Shown here in pieces: positions 42,941 through 52,326 of a stretch of DNA of 64,000 nucleotides; the first letter of the stretch is position 1; every line of letters begins with the position of its first letter. The notes under the pieces were generated by a model, which worked only from the letters and a program-made list of their open reading frames with translations, was not told the DNA's origin and ran no database searches. Both the position numbers and the translations under genes were made by a program. The stretch covers positions 4,867,501 to 4,931,500 of the forward strand of contig NZ_CP014301.1 in assembly GCF_001562255.1 (NCBI RefSeq), given 5' to 3'. This stretch comes from Bosea sp. PAMC 26642. GTDB lineage: Bacteria; Pseudomonadota; Alphaproteobacteria; Rhizobiales; Beijerinckiaceae.

Positions 42941-43690
42941 GGAGATGTCGTCGACGCGCATGACAAGGCCTTCGCCTTTTACGGCGGGGGTCTGCCGGCG
43001 CAGCATCGACGACAGCATGAAGACGGCGGTGGAGACGGTCCTTGTCGGTCGCGCCCGTGAGTACAACCGGCGCTTTCTGCAGATGTGCTCGCATCATCTC
43101 GTCGAGCCGGTGGCCTGCAATCCGGCGGCTGGCTGGGAGAAGGGTCAGGTCGACAACCAGGTCGGCACGATCCGCGACCTGCTGTTCCGGCCAAGGCCGA
43201 AGGTGAAGATGCTCGATGAGCTCAACGCCTGGCTTGCCGATCAGTACATGGCCTATGACCGGCGGCGAAGCACCCCGAGTTCCGCGACCAGTTTGTCATC
43301 GAAGTCTTCGAGGGGGAGAAGGCGCGGTTGATGCCGTATCTGGGGCGCTTCGCCGGCTTCGTCGAGAAGTCTGTGCGGGCGACCACGACCTGCCTGATCA
43401 TGCATGATCGCAACAAGTACAGGATCGACGCTCGTGCGGCGGGTCGCGCCGTGCTGGTGCGCGCACAGGTCGATCGGATCGTTGTGTTGCCCGATCGCGA
43501 GACGGTCGCCGATCACCCGCGCAGCTTCAAGCGCGACCAGGTCGTCTACGACCCCCTGGCACTATCTGCCGGTGTTGATGCGTAAGCCCGGAGCCCGGCG
43601 CCCCGTTCAAGAACTGGGATTTGCCGGCGCCGCTCACCACGGTGCGCGAGAAGCTGTGGCACCTTTACGTTGGGGTAGTAGGAACCCTAC
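42941..43690 (+). pseudogene. istA: IS21-family istA transposase relic, frameshifted
   Basis: The C-terminal two-thirds of an IstA protein is readable in three frames. The first has MKTAVETVLVGRAREYNRR, then CSHHLVEPVACNPAAGWEKG and VGTIRDLLFRPRPKV. The second (from about 43270) has LMPYLGRFAGFVEKSVRAT, then HDRNKYRIDARAAGRAV and DHPRSFKRDQVVYD. The third has WHYLPVLMRKPGA. The N-terminus and the istB ATPase partner are missing. The frame runs to REKLWHLYVG, directly at the start of the right direct repeat. Confidence 0.88.
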
Positions 43691-43831
43691 TTGGTAGCGA
43701 AGGGTCGGGACATTGCAAGAGCCATGGTGTCAACCGCAGTGTCAAAGCGAATGCCATGTAACTTGTTATCAATGCTTAACTCTTCGACGCAAAAGCGAGA
43801 AAGAGTGGTGCCCAGGAGAGGACTCGAACCT
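43659..43831. repeat. Right copy of the direct repeat ending in a tRNA-Leu 3' fragment
   Basis: This block matches 12401-12570 in the same orientation. The final 26 bp (43806-43831, TGGTGCCCAGGAGAGGACTC then GAACCT) are identical in both copies and read on the minus strand as a tRNA T-arm, acceptor and CCA. Beyond that the copies diverge at once. No complete tRNA is present on either side. Confidence 0.85.
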
Positions 43832-44408
43832 ACCGGCCAGTCCCGAATTACTTGAAAAACAAGGAAAATTCCGCCGCCGATTCCAACTCTGTGTGGGAGT
43901 GCAGAGTGGGACCGCTTAGTTCTCAGAATAGAGGACCTGATCCATCTTGCAAGCGGCTACGCTCGATGAAACCGATCCATTTTCTGCGCTGCGTTGATCC
44001 AGAACAGCACGAACTGCGTCAGCGCCGATCCGACGAGCGAGGCGCCTGGCCTGTGAAGACGCACCCAAAGTGCAGTTTCCAGTCCGCCCCTGGGTGGTAG
44101 TCGAAGTCTCAGAGCGCGCGCTGAAGGGAGGGCACGGGGATGGGAGGGTGTCACCAACGCCTTAAAACCAGGGAGCTATAGATCCGACTTCCACGATGGC
44201 CCGTTGCAAGACGCACTGCCAAGCAGTGGCAGGCCGTATTCGCGTCGCCGGGCGCTTAGGTCGCGTCATCAGTATCGCGCCACGCGGTCGCATCTTTAGA
44301 ATTCATGTAAACTACTGTATTTGCAAGCGAAAAGCCAATCGCTTATGACTTCCGCCATGGCGTGCCGGCCTCGGCCTGGCACGCAACCCGACGATGCGGA
44401 ACGAAGCG
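43832..44408. other. Region without recognised gene between the right repeat and fecI
   Basis: About 575 bases, somewhat lower in GC near 44300-44345. Short frames exist but none has a domain or ribosome site. The fecI promoter probably lies in the AT-richer stretch before 44345, but no clear box was identified. Confidence 0.45.
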
Positions 44409-44909
44409 ATGAGCACCCAGAACCTCGATCTGGCCGGCCTCTGCACGAGCGAAGGCGGCCGCCTGCGCCGGCTGATCCACCGCATCGTGGGAAACCGTAG
44501 CATCGCCGAGGATATCGCCCAGGACACCTTCCTCAAGCTCGCCGGCCGGGCGCTCGCTCCGTCGGATCGCGGGCTCGTCTTCCGAACCGGCCAGACCATG
44601 GCTCTCGACCACCTGCGGGCGCGCAAGGTGCGCGACCTGCATGCGCGCTCTGCCATCGCCGGGCCTCCCGAATATGCGCCGTCTCCCGACGTGGTCTTGG
44701 AGGCGCGCGAGGACCTGGGCTCGCTCATGGACGCGCTGGCCGCGCTGCCGCAGCGCACGCAACGCATCTTCCTGCTCTCGCGCCTGGACGGACTGCCGCA
44801 TCCGGCCATCGCGCGAGCGCTCGGCGTCTCGCTCAGCACGGTCGAGAAGGATATGGCGAAGGCGCTCGATCTATGCCGGGCTTGGCGCCGGCAACGGGAT
44901 GGCGATTGA
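44409..44909 (+). CDS. fecI: ECF sigma factor, FecI type
   Basis: This 166-aa sigma-70-like protein has region 2 (LIHRIVGNRSIAEDIAQDTF, then LDHLRARKVRDLHAR) and region 4 (LPQRTQRIFLLSRLDGLPHP, then LGVSLSTVEKDMAKAL). FecI factors are activated through FecR and a TonB receptor when a ferric siderophore binds outside, and then transcribe the receptor gene. The fecR gene follows after 66 bp. ATG 44409 is preferred to 44394. Because the cognate receptor is truncated, the signalling chain here is probably dead or orphaned. Confidence 0.9.
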   Translation: MSTQNLDLAGLCTSEGGRLRRLIHRIVGNRSIAEDIAQDTFLKLAGRALAPSDRGLVFRTGQTMALDHLRARKVRDLHARSAIAGPPEYAPSPDVVLEAREDLGSLMDALAALPQRTQRIFLLSRLDGLPHPAIARALGVSLSTVEKDMAKALDLCRAWRRQRDGD

Positions 44910-44975
44910 GGGATCGAGGCCTTAGAAGCGTTCTGATGATGACGGCCGTATGTTCGGCCTGAAGACGCAGATCCG

Positions 44976-45953
44976 ATGGCCGATCCGACAGACCCCATAC
45001 GACAAGATCAGGCCGAGAGGCGGGAGCGCGAGGCCACGGCCTGGTTCGTCCGGTTGAAGGAGCCTGGGGTGGACGATGCAGAGCGCCTGCGCTTCCGCGC
45101 CTGGCTGGCCGAGGATCCCGAACGGCACGACGCCTTCAACGTGGTCAAACGGCTCTGGTCCGATCTTGAGGAGCCGGCCGCGCTGCTGGGCGCGAGCGGC
45201 TGGCATCGCGAAGGTCCGGAGCGGCGCACACAGTATCGGGGCCTGCGTTGGGCAGCTGCAGCGGCGGCCTGCATCGCCCTGGTCGCGGCGGGCGCGCTAT
45301 GGCGCGACGCCGGGCTGATCGACCGGGCGCGCGCCGATCTGGCGACGCCGCCGGGCGAGCCGCGCGAGTTCATCCTGGTCGACGGCTCGCACGCCTATCT
45401 CGACGGCGACAGCGCCGTGCAGGTTGTGATCGAAGGCTCGGATCGACGCCTCGTCCTCCTGCGCGGGCGCGTCTGGCTCGATGTCCGGCACGATCCGGCG
45501 CGGCCCTTCACGGTCGGCGCCGGCGATGTTGAGACCCGCGTTCTCGGCACAGCCTTCGCTGTCGATCTCGAACCGGCCGCGACGGCGGTCACCGTCGAGC
45601 GCGGCCGCGTCTCGGTCACGTCGACATCTGCCGCCGTCGAGGTCGCGGCCGGCCAGCAAGTCTGGGCCCAGGGCGGACATGTCGGGCCCGCGACCGCCGT
45701 CGAGCCCGAGACCGCGCTCGCCTGGCGGCGCGGGCTCATCGTGCTCGATCAGGCGCCGCTGTCGAAGGTCGTCGACGAACTGGCGCGGATGCAGCCGGGC
45801 AGGGTCTTCATCCGCGATGCAGGCTTGCGCCAATTGCGGCTGTCGGGCGTCTTCCGCGCCGACGATCCTGAGGCCGTTATCGAGGCCATGCAGTCGGCGC
45901 TCGGCCTCAGGATCCTGCGTCTGCCGGGGGTAGCGACGCTGATCTATCGCTGA
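44976..45953 (+). CDS. fecR: FecR family anti-sigma factor
   Basis: The protein has 325 aa. The cytoplasmic N-terminus (ATAWFVRLKEPGVDDAERLR, FRAWLAEDPERHDAFN) binds the sigma factor. One membrane helix lies at about residues 90-108 (LRWAAAAAACIALVAAGAL). The periplasmic FecR domain follows (VWLDVRHDPARPFTVGAGDV; VLGTAFAVDLE), and the C-terminal STN-like part (LSGVFRADDPEAVIEAMQSA) contacts the receptor. It would relay the signal from the TonB receptor encoded next. Confidence 0.9.
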   Translation: MADPTDPIRQDQAERREREATAWFVRLKEPGVDDAERLRFRAWLAEDPERHDAFNVVKRLWSDLEEPAALLGASGWHREGPERRTQYRGLRWAAAAAACIALVAAGALWRDAGLIDRARADLATPPGEPREFILVDGSHAYLDGDSAVQVVIEGSDRRLVLLRGRVWLDVRHDPARPFTVGAGDVETRVLGTAFAVDLEPAATAVTVERGRVSVTSTSAAVEVAAGQQVWAQGGHVGPATAVEPETALAWRRGLIVLDQAPLSKVVDELARMQPGRVFIRDAGLRQLRLSGVFRADDPEAVIEAMQSALGLRILRLPGVATLIYR

Positions 45954-46043
45954 ACAGCCGCGTCCGAAAAAAATTGCTAATCCGTTACGGGGTCGGCGCG
46001 GCTCGCCCGTTCTTATCGATGGAGGCCGTGTCGGCCTCGCGAG

Positions 46044-46727
46044 ATGGCAACGGGGACGAGGCGTATGGCTGGGCGTGGCGGGGCGTGGGTGCTGTATGGC
46101 GTGTCGGTGCTGGCGATGGCGGCGGCGACGGGCGGCGAGGTCGCGGCGCAAGCCCTGACGACGCCGGCGGGCGCGCAGCAGGTGCGGTCTTACCGCTTCG
46201 ACATTCCCACCAAACCCTTGCTCGCGGCCCTCGCCGACTTCACGGCCACGACGCGCATCCAGATCGTGCGGCCGAGCGGAGAGGCGCTGTCGGGCCGCTC
46301 GGGCGCGGTTTCCGGCACTCTGCCGGCGGCCGACGCGCTGGCGCGACTGCTAGCGGGGACGGGGCTGACCTACCGCTTCACCAGCGCCGGCACAGTCACG
46401 GTCGCGCGGGCAGGCGGCGAGGCCGCGGCCTTCGCGCAGGCCGGAGGCGCGATCACGCTCGATACGATCGACGTGCAGGGTATCAACCCTAACGCAGTGG
46501 TCGGGCAGCCGCCCGCGCCATATGCCGGCGAACAGGTTGGCAGCGGCACACGGGTCGGTCTGCTCGGCAACCGCAGCGTCTTCGACACGCCGTTCAACGT
46601 CACCGGCTACACCGAGAAGTCGATCGAGGACCAGCAGGCCCGCAGCCTCGCCGATGTCGTTGCCAGCGATCCCTCCGTGCGCAGCATCTTGCCACCCAAT
46701 CAAAAAAGATCCATCAGGGAACCGTGA
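46044..46727 (+). pseudogene. Truncated TonB-dependent siderophore receptor (FecA/FpvA type)
   Basis: The first ~215 codons of a transducing receptor are present: signal peptide (VSVLAMAAATGGEVAAQA), STN signalling domain (FDIPTKPLLAALADFTATTR to AGTGLTYRFTSAGTV), and the start of the plug (VFDTPFNVTGYTEKSIEDQQ, LADVVASDPSVRSILP). After SILP the frame turns into PNQKRSIREP and stops at 46727, two bases before the next gene. The remainder of the plug and the whole 22-strand barrel (about 550 residues) are missing. It cannot transport; the STN part might still be made. Confidence 0.88.
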
Positions 46728-46728
46728 C

Positions 46729-47928
46729 ATGAAAATCACCGCGATCGAAACGCTGCGGACGGAAGAGTTCGCCAATGTCCTGTGGGTACGCGTGCATACC
46801 GATGCCGGAATCATCGGCCTCGGCGAGACATTTTATGGGGCCGGCGCCGTCGAGTCGCATCTGCACGATACGCTGGCGATGCGGCTGCTCGGCAAGAACC
46901 CGCTGCATATCGAGGCGCTGCACCGCGAGATGACCAACCTGCCGATGGCGCAGGCCTCGACCGGCGTGGAATCCCGCGCGACCTCGGCGGTCGACATCGC
47001 GTTGTGGGACGTGTTCGGCAAGGTCTGCGGCCAGCCGGTGCACCAGATGCTCGGTGGCCTGTGCCGCGACAAGCAGCGCATCTACAACACCTGCGCCGGC
47101 TACAATTATGTCCGCACGCACAACATCAAGCCGATCTCGACCTGGAATCTCGGCGAGACCGAAGGCCCCTATGAGGATCTCGACGGCTTCATGAACCGCG
47201 CCGACGCCGTGGCCGAGAGCCTGCTGGAAAGCGGCATCACGGCGATGAAGATCTGGCCGTTCGACCCTGCGGGAATCGAGAACCAGGGCCTCCACATCAC
47301 GCCTGACCAGATGCGCAAAGCCTGCGAGCCCTTCGAGAAGATCCGCAAGGCCGTGGGCGACAAGATCGAGATCATGGTCGAGATGCATTCGCTCTGGAAC
47401 CTGCCGACCGCGATCAAGATCGCCCGCGTGCTCGAGCAGTACAGCCCGACCTGGTACGAGGATCCGATCCGGATGAACTCGCCGCAGGCGCTGGCGGAAT
47501 TCGCGCGCTCGACGACCGTTTCGGTCTGCGCCAGCGAAACACTAGGCTCGCGCTTCCCCTACAAGGACATGCTCGACCGCGACGCCATGCACATCGTCAT
47601 GGCCGATCTCTGCTGGACAGGCGGTCTCACCGAGGGCCGCAAGATCGCGGCGATGGCGGACACCTATCACCGCCCCTTCGCGCCGCATGACTGCATCGGC
47701 CCGGTCGGCTTCATCGCGGCGATCCACGCCTCCTTCAGCCAGCCCAACACGCTGATCCAGGAATCGGTGCGCGCCTTCTACACCGGCTGGTACAACGAAC
47801 TTGTCGATACAATGCCTACCATCAAGGACGGCTATGTCCTGCCGATGGAAGGGCCGGGGCTCGGTGTCGAGTTGCTGCCCGCCGTGTTCGAACGCTCGGA
47901 CCTGACCGTCCGCCGCTCGAATCTCTGA
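46729..47928 (+). CDS. Mandelate racemase/muconate lactonizing enzyme family dehydratase
   Basis: This 399-aa enolase-superfamily enzyme has the capping domain followed by the barrel with Lys174 (TAMKIWPFD), metal ligands Glu218 (VEMHSLWN), Glu244 (WYEDPI) and Glu270 (CASETLGS), and His320 (APHDCIGP). The EMH with a downstream His resembles the sugar-acid dehydratase (galactonate/gluconate type) subgroup. It removes water from an acid sugar or related hydroxy acid. It starts 1 bp after the truncated receptor's stop, which suggests it arrived by the rearrangement that cut the receptor. A divergent-facing LysR gene follows. Confidence 0.88.
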   Translation: MKITAIETLRTEEFANVLWVRVHTDAGIIGLGETFYGAGAVESHLHDTLAMRLLGKNPLHIEALHREMTNLPMAQASTGVESRATSAVDIALWDVFGKVCGQPVHQMLGGLCRDKQRIYNTCAGYNYVRTHNIKPISTWNLGETEGPYEDLDGFMNRADAVAESLLESGITAMKIWPFDPAGIENQGLHITPDQMRKACEPFEKIRKAVGDKIEIMVEMHSLWNLPTAIKIARVLEQYSPTWYEDPIRMNSPQALAEFARSTTVSVCASETLGSRFPYKDMLDRDAMHIVMADLCWTGGLTEGRKIAAMADTYHRPFAPHDCIGPVGFIAAIHASFSQPNTLIQESVRAFYTGWYNELVDTMPTIKDGYVLPMEGPGLGVELLPAVFERSDLTVRRSNL

Positions 47929-48151
47929 CAGCAAGCCCGGCCGTTTGGCGACGGCATCGGGTGACAACGCGCCACTTCCCGACATTCAGCGGCTGCCCGA
48001 CAGCGGACGTAGATCGCTTCGAGATGGAGGGGCGCTACAAGACGCAGCCGACGGGAGGCGTCGCGTTGTCTGCGCCATCGGCTGCAGTGACACTTGCGAA
48101 GGAACACTCATTTGGCGGAGACAGGGGCCACTCGTCCGCATCCCGCTTCCA

Positions 48152-49090
48152 TCACGGGGCGCCCGGGCCGGCCAATCGCTCGGCGACGGCGTCCTCGCTT
48201 TCGGCGAGCGCCTGGATCGCGGCCCTCACCGTCTCAACGAAGCCCAGCGCCAGCGGCGACCGGAAGCGGCCGGCCGGCCAGACGACGCCGATCTCGTAGT
48301 CAACCGTCGGCCGGAACGGCCGTACGACGACGCCCCGCCCGCGATACTCCACGGCGGTGTATGGATCGACGATGCCGATGCCGGCTCCCGATGCGACGAG
48401 CGAACAGGCGATCATCGACAGCGGCGTCTCCACCCGCATCTGCCGCGTGATCCTCGCGGCTGCGAACAGCGCATCGGTCCGGTAGCGCCACTGGGTCGAT
48501 CCCGCCAGCGAGACGAAGGGCTCGTCGATGAAATCGGCCGGTTCGAGGACGGCCTTATGCGCCAGCCGATGGCCCTCGGGCAACACCGCGACGGCTGCCG
48601 CCGCAGGCAGCGCCTCAATGTCGATGTTGGGGAAGTCGAGAGGATACTGGGCGAAGCCAATATCGCAGAAGCCGGTGGCGACCCAGTCGACGACCTGCGA
48701 GGAGATGCTGCCGTAGATCGCGACATCGAGACCCGGCTTGTCCTTCATGTAGGCCGCGACCAGGCGGGGCAGGAACCCCACGTTGAAGGTCGGCAGCGCC
48801 GCGATGCGCAGGCTCCCAGAAAGCCCCTCGCGCAGATTGCGCGCAGCGTTCTGGATCTGCTCGAGCCCGACGAATTGCCGCTCGACCTCGCGGTATAACG
48901 AAAGAGCCTCATTGGTGGGCACAAGCCTGCTTCCGCGCCGCTCGAACAGGGTAAGCCCCAGCGCGTACTGCAGATCGTGGATCAGTCTCGTGACGGCCGG
49001 CTGGCTGATATGCAGCGCGCGGGCGGCCGAAGTAACCCCTCCTGTCACGATGACGGTTCTGAAGGCTTCAATCTGACGGGGATTCAGCAT
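48152..49090 (-). CDS. LysR family transcriptional regulator
   Basis: The protein is 312 aa from ATG 49090. The N-terminal HTH is AFRTVIVTGGVTSAARALHI then SQPAVTRLIHDLQ; the effector domain begins near GSLRIAALPTFNVGF and includes LPEGHRLAHKAVLEPADFID. It is divergent from the polyamine-type transporter operon (120 bp apart), the standard arrangement for a LysR activator of that operon. The in-frame extension to 49183 is rejected because it lies before the HTH start and lacks a ribosome site. Confidence 0.92.
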   Translation of the reverse strand: MLNPRQIEAFRTVIVTGGVTSAARALHISQPAVTRLIHDLQYALGLTLFERRGSRLVPTNEALSLYREVERQFVGLEQIQNAARNLREGLSGSLRIAALPTFNVGFLPRLVAAYMKDKPGLDVAIYGSISSQVVDWVATGFCDIGFAQYPLDFPNIDIEALPAAAAVAVLPEGHRLAHKAVLEPADFIDEPFVSLAGSTQWRYRTDALFAAARITRQMRVETPLSMIACSLVASGAGIGIVDPYTAVEYRGRGVVVRPFRPTVDYEIGVVWPAGRFRSPLALGFVETVRAAIQALAESEDAVAERLAGPGAP

Positions 49091-49210
49091 GGCTTCGCCC
49101 TCTGACGAGCGATCATAACATTCCGGTATGGCTTGCGCGAATGATTCGATTTGACCCGTTACAATCTGTCGCAGAACCTTCACAGATCACTCGCAAACGA
49201 GGAGGGGCTT

Positions 49211-50248
49211 ATGAAGTTTTCCTGGGTAGGAATGTTGCTGACCACGACGGCACTGAGCGCCGGCACCGCGGCCATGGCACAGCAGAAGACGATGTTCGTG
49301 GCCGGCTATGGCGGCTCCTATGAGCAGACGATGCGCAAGGAAGTCATTCCGCTCTTCGAGAAGCAGGCCAACGTCAAGATCGAATACGTCGCCGGCAACT
49401 CCACCGACACCCTCGCCAAGCTCCAGGCGCAGAAGGGCAACCAGCAGATCGACGTCGCCATCGTCGATGACGGCCCGGCCTATCAGGCGGTCACGCTCGG
49501 CTTCTGCGGCACGCTGACCGACGGCCCCGTCTACAAGGACGTGGCGCCGGTGATGAAGTTCTCGTCGAACAAGGGGGTCGGGTTGGGCCTCGTCGCGACA
49601 GGCCTGTTCTACAACACCAAGATATTCGCCGAGAACAAATGGCCGGCGCCGACCTCGTGGAACGATCTCAAGTCCAAGACCTATGGCAAGAAGATCGTCA
49701 CCCCGCCGATCAACAACACCTATGGCCTGCATGCCCTGATCGCGATGGCGCAGATCGGCGGCGGCGGCGAAAACAATATCGATCCCGGATTCCAAACCTT
49801 CAAGGACGAGATCAACCCCAACATCATCGCCTATGAGCCCTCACCGGCGAAGATGACCGAGTTGTTCCAGAACGGCCAGGCCGTGCTCGGCGTCTGGGGT
49901 TCGGGCCGCGTCAAGGCCTTCGCCGATACCGGCTTCCCGGTCGCCTTCGTCTATCCCAAGGAAGGCAGCTTCGCGCTCGGCGTCGCCGCCTGCCCCATTG
50001 AGGGCGCCAAGAACCCGGCCGAGGCCAACGCCTTCATCCAGTTCATGCTTTCGGCCCCGATCCAGAAGGTCATGGCCCTCGGCGCCGGCTTTGGTCCCGC
50101 CAACACGACCGTGACGCTGACCACGGACGAGCAGAAGGGCCTGCCCTATGGCGAGGACGTGAAGAAGCTAAAGGCCGTCGACTGGGACATGGCTAACGCC
50201 AAGCGCGAGGAGTGGACGCGGCGCTGGAACCGAGAGGTCGAGCGGTAA
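49211..50248 (+). CDS. Polyamine/opine-type ABC transporter substrate-binding protein (PotD-like)
   Basis: The protein is 345 aa from ATG 49211 after GGAGGGGCTT. The signal ends AAMAQQ (residues 19-24). It belongs to extracellular solute-binding family 1 of the PotD/PotF class: TMFVAGYGGSYEQTMRKEVI, QQIDVAIVDDGPAYQA, VGLGLVATGLFYNTKIF, PAEANAFIQFML. It binds a small cationic or amino-acid-like ligand. The ATPase, two permeases and a set of FAD oxidases follow, so the ligand is probably oxidatively deaminated. Confidence 0.92.
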   Translation: MKFSWVGMLLTTTALSAGTAAMAQQKTMFVAGYGGSYEQTMRKEVIPLFEKQANVKIEYVAGNSTDTLAKLQAQKGNQQIDVAIVDDGPAYQAVTLGFCGTLTDGPVYKDVAPVMKFSSNKGVGLGLVATGLFYNTKIFAENKWPAPTSWNDLKSKTYGKKIVTPPINNTYGLHALIAMAQIGGGGENNIDPGFQTFKDEINPNIIAYEPSPAKMTELFQNGQAVLGVWGSGRVKAFADTGFPVAFVYPKEGSFALGVAACPIEGAKNPAEANAFIQFMLSAPIQKVMALGAGFGPANTTVTLTTDEQKGLPYGEDVKKLKAVDWDMANAKREEWTRRWNREVER

Positions 50249-50255
50249 GGCTCCA

Positions 50256-50390
50256 CCGTCATTCTCGGGGCGCCGCAACGCGGCGACCCGAGAATCTCGC
50301 GACACCAAGTCATGACGTCATGCTCGCGTTTCACCCGAGCGTATCTCCCCGAGCGTCCTGAGATGGTCGGGTCGAGCCCGACCATGACGC
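50256..50390. repeat. Palindromic repeat between binding protein and ATPase genes
   Basis: There are two hairpins. ATTCTCGGG (50261-50269) pairs with CCCGAGAAT (50287-50295), and ATGGTCGGG (50363-50371) pairs with CCCGACCAT (50377-50385) with a 5-nt loop. The start CGTCATTCTCGGGGCGCCG resembles the mobile palindromic elements common in Rhizobiales. Its place behind a binding-protein gene would also stabilise that message and reduce read-through. Confidence 0.75.
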
Positions 50391-50422
50391 CCGATCGTTG
50401 AGCTGAAACCTTCGAAAGCCCC

Positions 50423-51463
50423 ATGTCCCATCTCGTCCTCGACGGCCTGACCAAGCGCTTCGGCGGCTTCACCGCCGTCGATGCCATGAACCTCTCCGTC
50501 GAGCGCGGCGAGTTCGTCTCGCTGCTCGGACCCTCGGGCTGCGGCAAGACCACAACCCTGCAGATGATCGCCGGCTTCGTCGATGTCGATCACGGCGGCA
50601 TCCGCCTCGACGGCATCGATCTCGTCTCGGTGGCGCCCAACAAGCGCGGGCTCGGCATCGTCTTCCAGAGCTATGCGCTGTTTCCGCATATGACCGTGGC
50701 GGAGAACATCGCCTTCGGACTTGAGATGCGTGACATCGCCAGGGCTGATCGCGACCGGCAGACGCTCGCCGTGATGGAACTCGTCGGCCTCAAGGGCTTC
50801 GCCGGCCGTTATCCGCGCCGCATGTCGGGTGGCCAGCAGCAGCGCGTGGCGCTCGCCCGCGCACTGGTGATCAAGCCGGCGCTGCTCCTGCTCGACGAGC
50901 CGCTTTCCAACCTCGACGCCAAGCTGCGCGAGGAGATGCAGGGCGAACTGCGCCAGATCCAGCGTTCGGTCGGCACCACCACCATCCTCGTCACCCATGA
51001 CCAGCATGAGGCGATGGCGCTGTCGGACCGGATCGTGCTGATGAACCAGGGCCGCATCGAGCAGATCGGCGCGCCCGACCAGGTCTACGACCATCCCGCC
51101 AGCGCCTTCGTCGCGAGCTTCCTCGGCAAGACCAATGTCTTGGCCGGCACGGGAGACGGGCAAGGCACGGCCACGGTCGGCGACCTCGTGCTGGCGCTGC
51201 CAGGCGCTGGCAAGGGGCCGCTGCAACTGGCCGTGCGGCCCGAGCGCCTGACCTTCGCTCCAGCCGGCGAGCCAGGCCTAGAGGCCCGCATCCTCGGCCG
51301 CGTCTTCCAGGGCACGCATTGGCTTCTCACCGCCGAGAGCGCGGCGGGCGTGCTCACACTGATACGCGGCAATGACGGCGCGGCCGTGCCGCGCGAGGGC
51401 GAGACGGTTCACCTGCGCTTCTCCGCGGCGGACGCCGCGCTCCTGCCCGGAGCGGCGGCATGA
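50423..51463 (+). CDS. ABC transporter ATPase, PotA type
   Basis: The protein has 346 aa. Walker A is GPSGCGKTT (36-44), followed by VFQSYALFPHMTVAENIAFG, the signature MSGGQQQRVALARAL, Walker B LLLLDEPLSNLD, the His switch VTHDQHEAMALSD, and a C-terminal TOBE domain (LQLAVRPERLTF). It energises polyamine/opine-class uptake. Its last codons overlap the permease start. Confidence 0.93.
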   Translation: MSHLVLDGLTKRFGGFTAVDAMNLSVERGEFVSLLGPSGCGKTTTLQMIAGFVDVDHGGIRLDGIDLVSVAPNKRGLGIVFQSYALFPHMTVAENIAFGLEMRDIARADRDRQTLAVMELVGLKGFAGRYPRRMSGGQQQRVALARALVIKPALLLLDEPLSNLDAKLREEMQGELRQIQRSVGTTTILVTHDQHEAMALSDRIVLMNQGRIEQIGAPDQVYDHPASAFVASFLGKTNVLAGTGDGQGTATVGDLVLALPGAGKGPLQLAVRPERLTFAPAGEPGLEARILGRVFQGTHWLLTAESAAGVLTLIRGNDGAAVPREGETVHLRFSAADAALLPGAAA

Positions 51464-52326
51464 GCCTGACGGTCACCGAGCGCAACGCCCCCTTCCTGCT
51501 GACAGGGCCGGCCCTGCTGGTCTTCCTTGGTCTGGTGATCATCCCACTCGGCATGACCGTGCTGCTCTCCTTCTACGATTGGGGGCAGTACAAGGGCATC
51601 GTCCCGGAGTTCACGCTAAAGAACTGGATCGAGGTCTTCACCGACAGCTATTTCCTGGAGATCTTCCTGCGGACCTTCCGCATCGCCTTCTTGGTCACGC
51701 TGGCGGCGATCGTCATCGGTGTGCCCGAGGCCTATATCCTCAACCGCATGGCTCCGGCCTGGCGCAGCGCCTTCCTGTTGGTGATCATCGGGCCGCTTCT
51801 GGTCTCGGTCGTGGCGCGCACGCTGGGCTGGGCCGTGCTGCTGGGCTCGACGGGCCTCGTCAACCAGGGGCTCCTCTCGCTGGGCCTGATCGCGACGCCG
51901 CTCGAATTCATGTTCACCGAGACCGGCGTCGTCATCGCGCTGATCCATGTGCTGATCCCCTTCATGATCCTTGCGGTCTGGGCCTCGCTGCAACGCCTCG
52001 ACCCTCAGATCGAAAACGCGGCGCTCTCGCTCGGCGCGGGTCCGGTGACGATCTGGCGGCGCGTGATCTTGCCGCAGATCGTGCCAGGCATCCTCTCGGG
52101 CTCGATCATCGTCTTCGCGCTGGCGGCGAGCGCCTTCGCCTCGCCGGCGATCATCGGCGGCCGCCGGCTGAAGGTCGCCTCGACGCTGGCCTATGACGAG
52201 TTTCTCAATACGCTGAACTGGCCGCTGGGTGCCGCTGTCGCGACCCTGCTCCTGGTCGCGCTCGTGCTGATCACCGTCGGCTCCAACCGCCTGATCGAGC
52301 GTCGCTACGCACAGGTGTTCGAATGA
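51460..52326 (+). CDS. ABC transporter permease, PotB type
   Basis: The protein has 288 aa and six helices, with the EAA loop ENAALSLGAGPVTIWRRVILP and start LLTGPALLVFLGLVIIPLGM. It overlaps the ATPase gene and the next permease by 4 bp each, so the three are translationally coupled. Confidence 0.93.
   Translation: MSLTVTERNAPFLLTGPALLVFLGLVIIPLGMTVLLSFYDWGQYKGIVPEFTLKNWIEVFTDSYFLEIFLRTFRIAFLVTLAAIVIGVPEAYILNRMAPAWRSAFLLVIIGPLLVSVVARTLGWAVLLGSTGLVNQGLLSLGLIATPLEFMFTETGVVIALIHVLIPFMILAVWASLQRLDPQIENAALSLGAGPVTIWRRVILPQIVPGILSGSIIVFALAASAFASPAIIGGRRLKVASTLAYDEFLNTLNWPLGAAVATLLLVALVLITVGSNRLIERRYAQVFE

Noticed and set aside
43806..43880. Possible second complete tRNA gene
   Set aside because: Same 26-bp 3' fragment, then immediate divergence with no anticodon arm.
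49100..49160. Sigma-54 promoter before the PotD-like gene (GGTATGGCTTGCGCG)
   Set aside because: The GG and GC elements are much closer than the required 10 bp.
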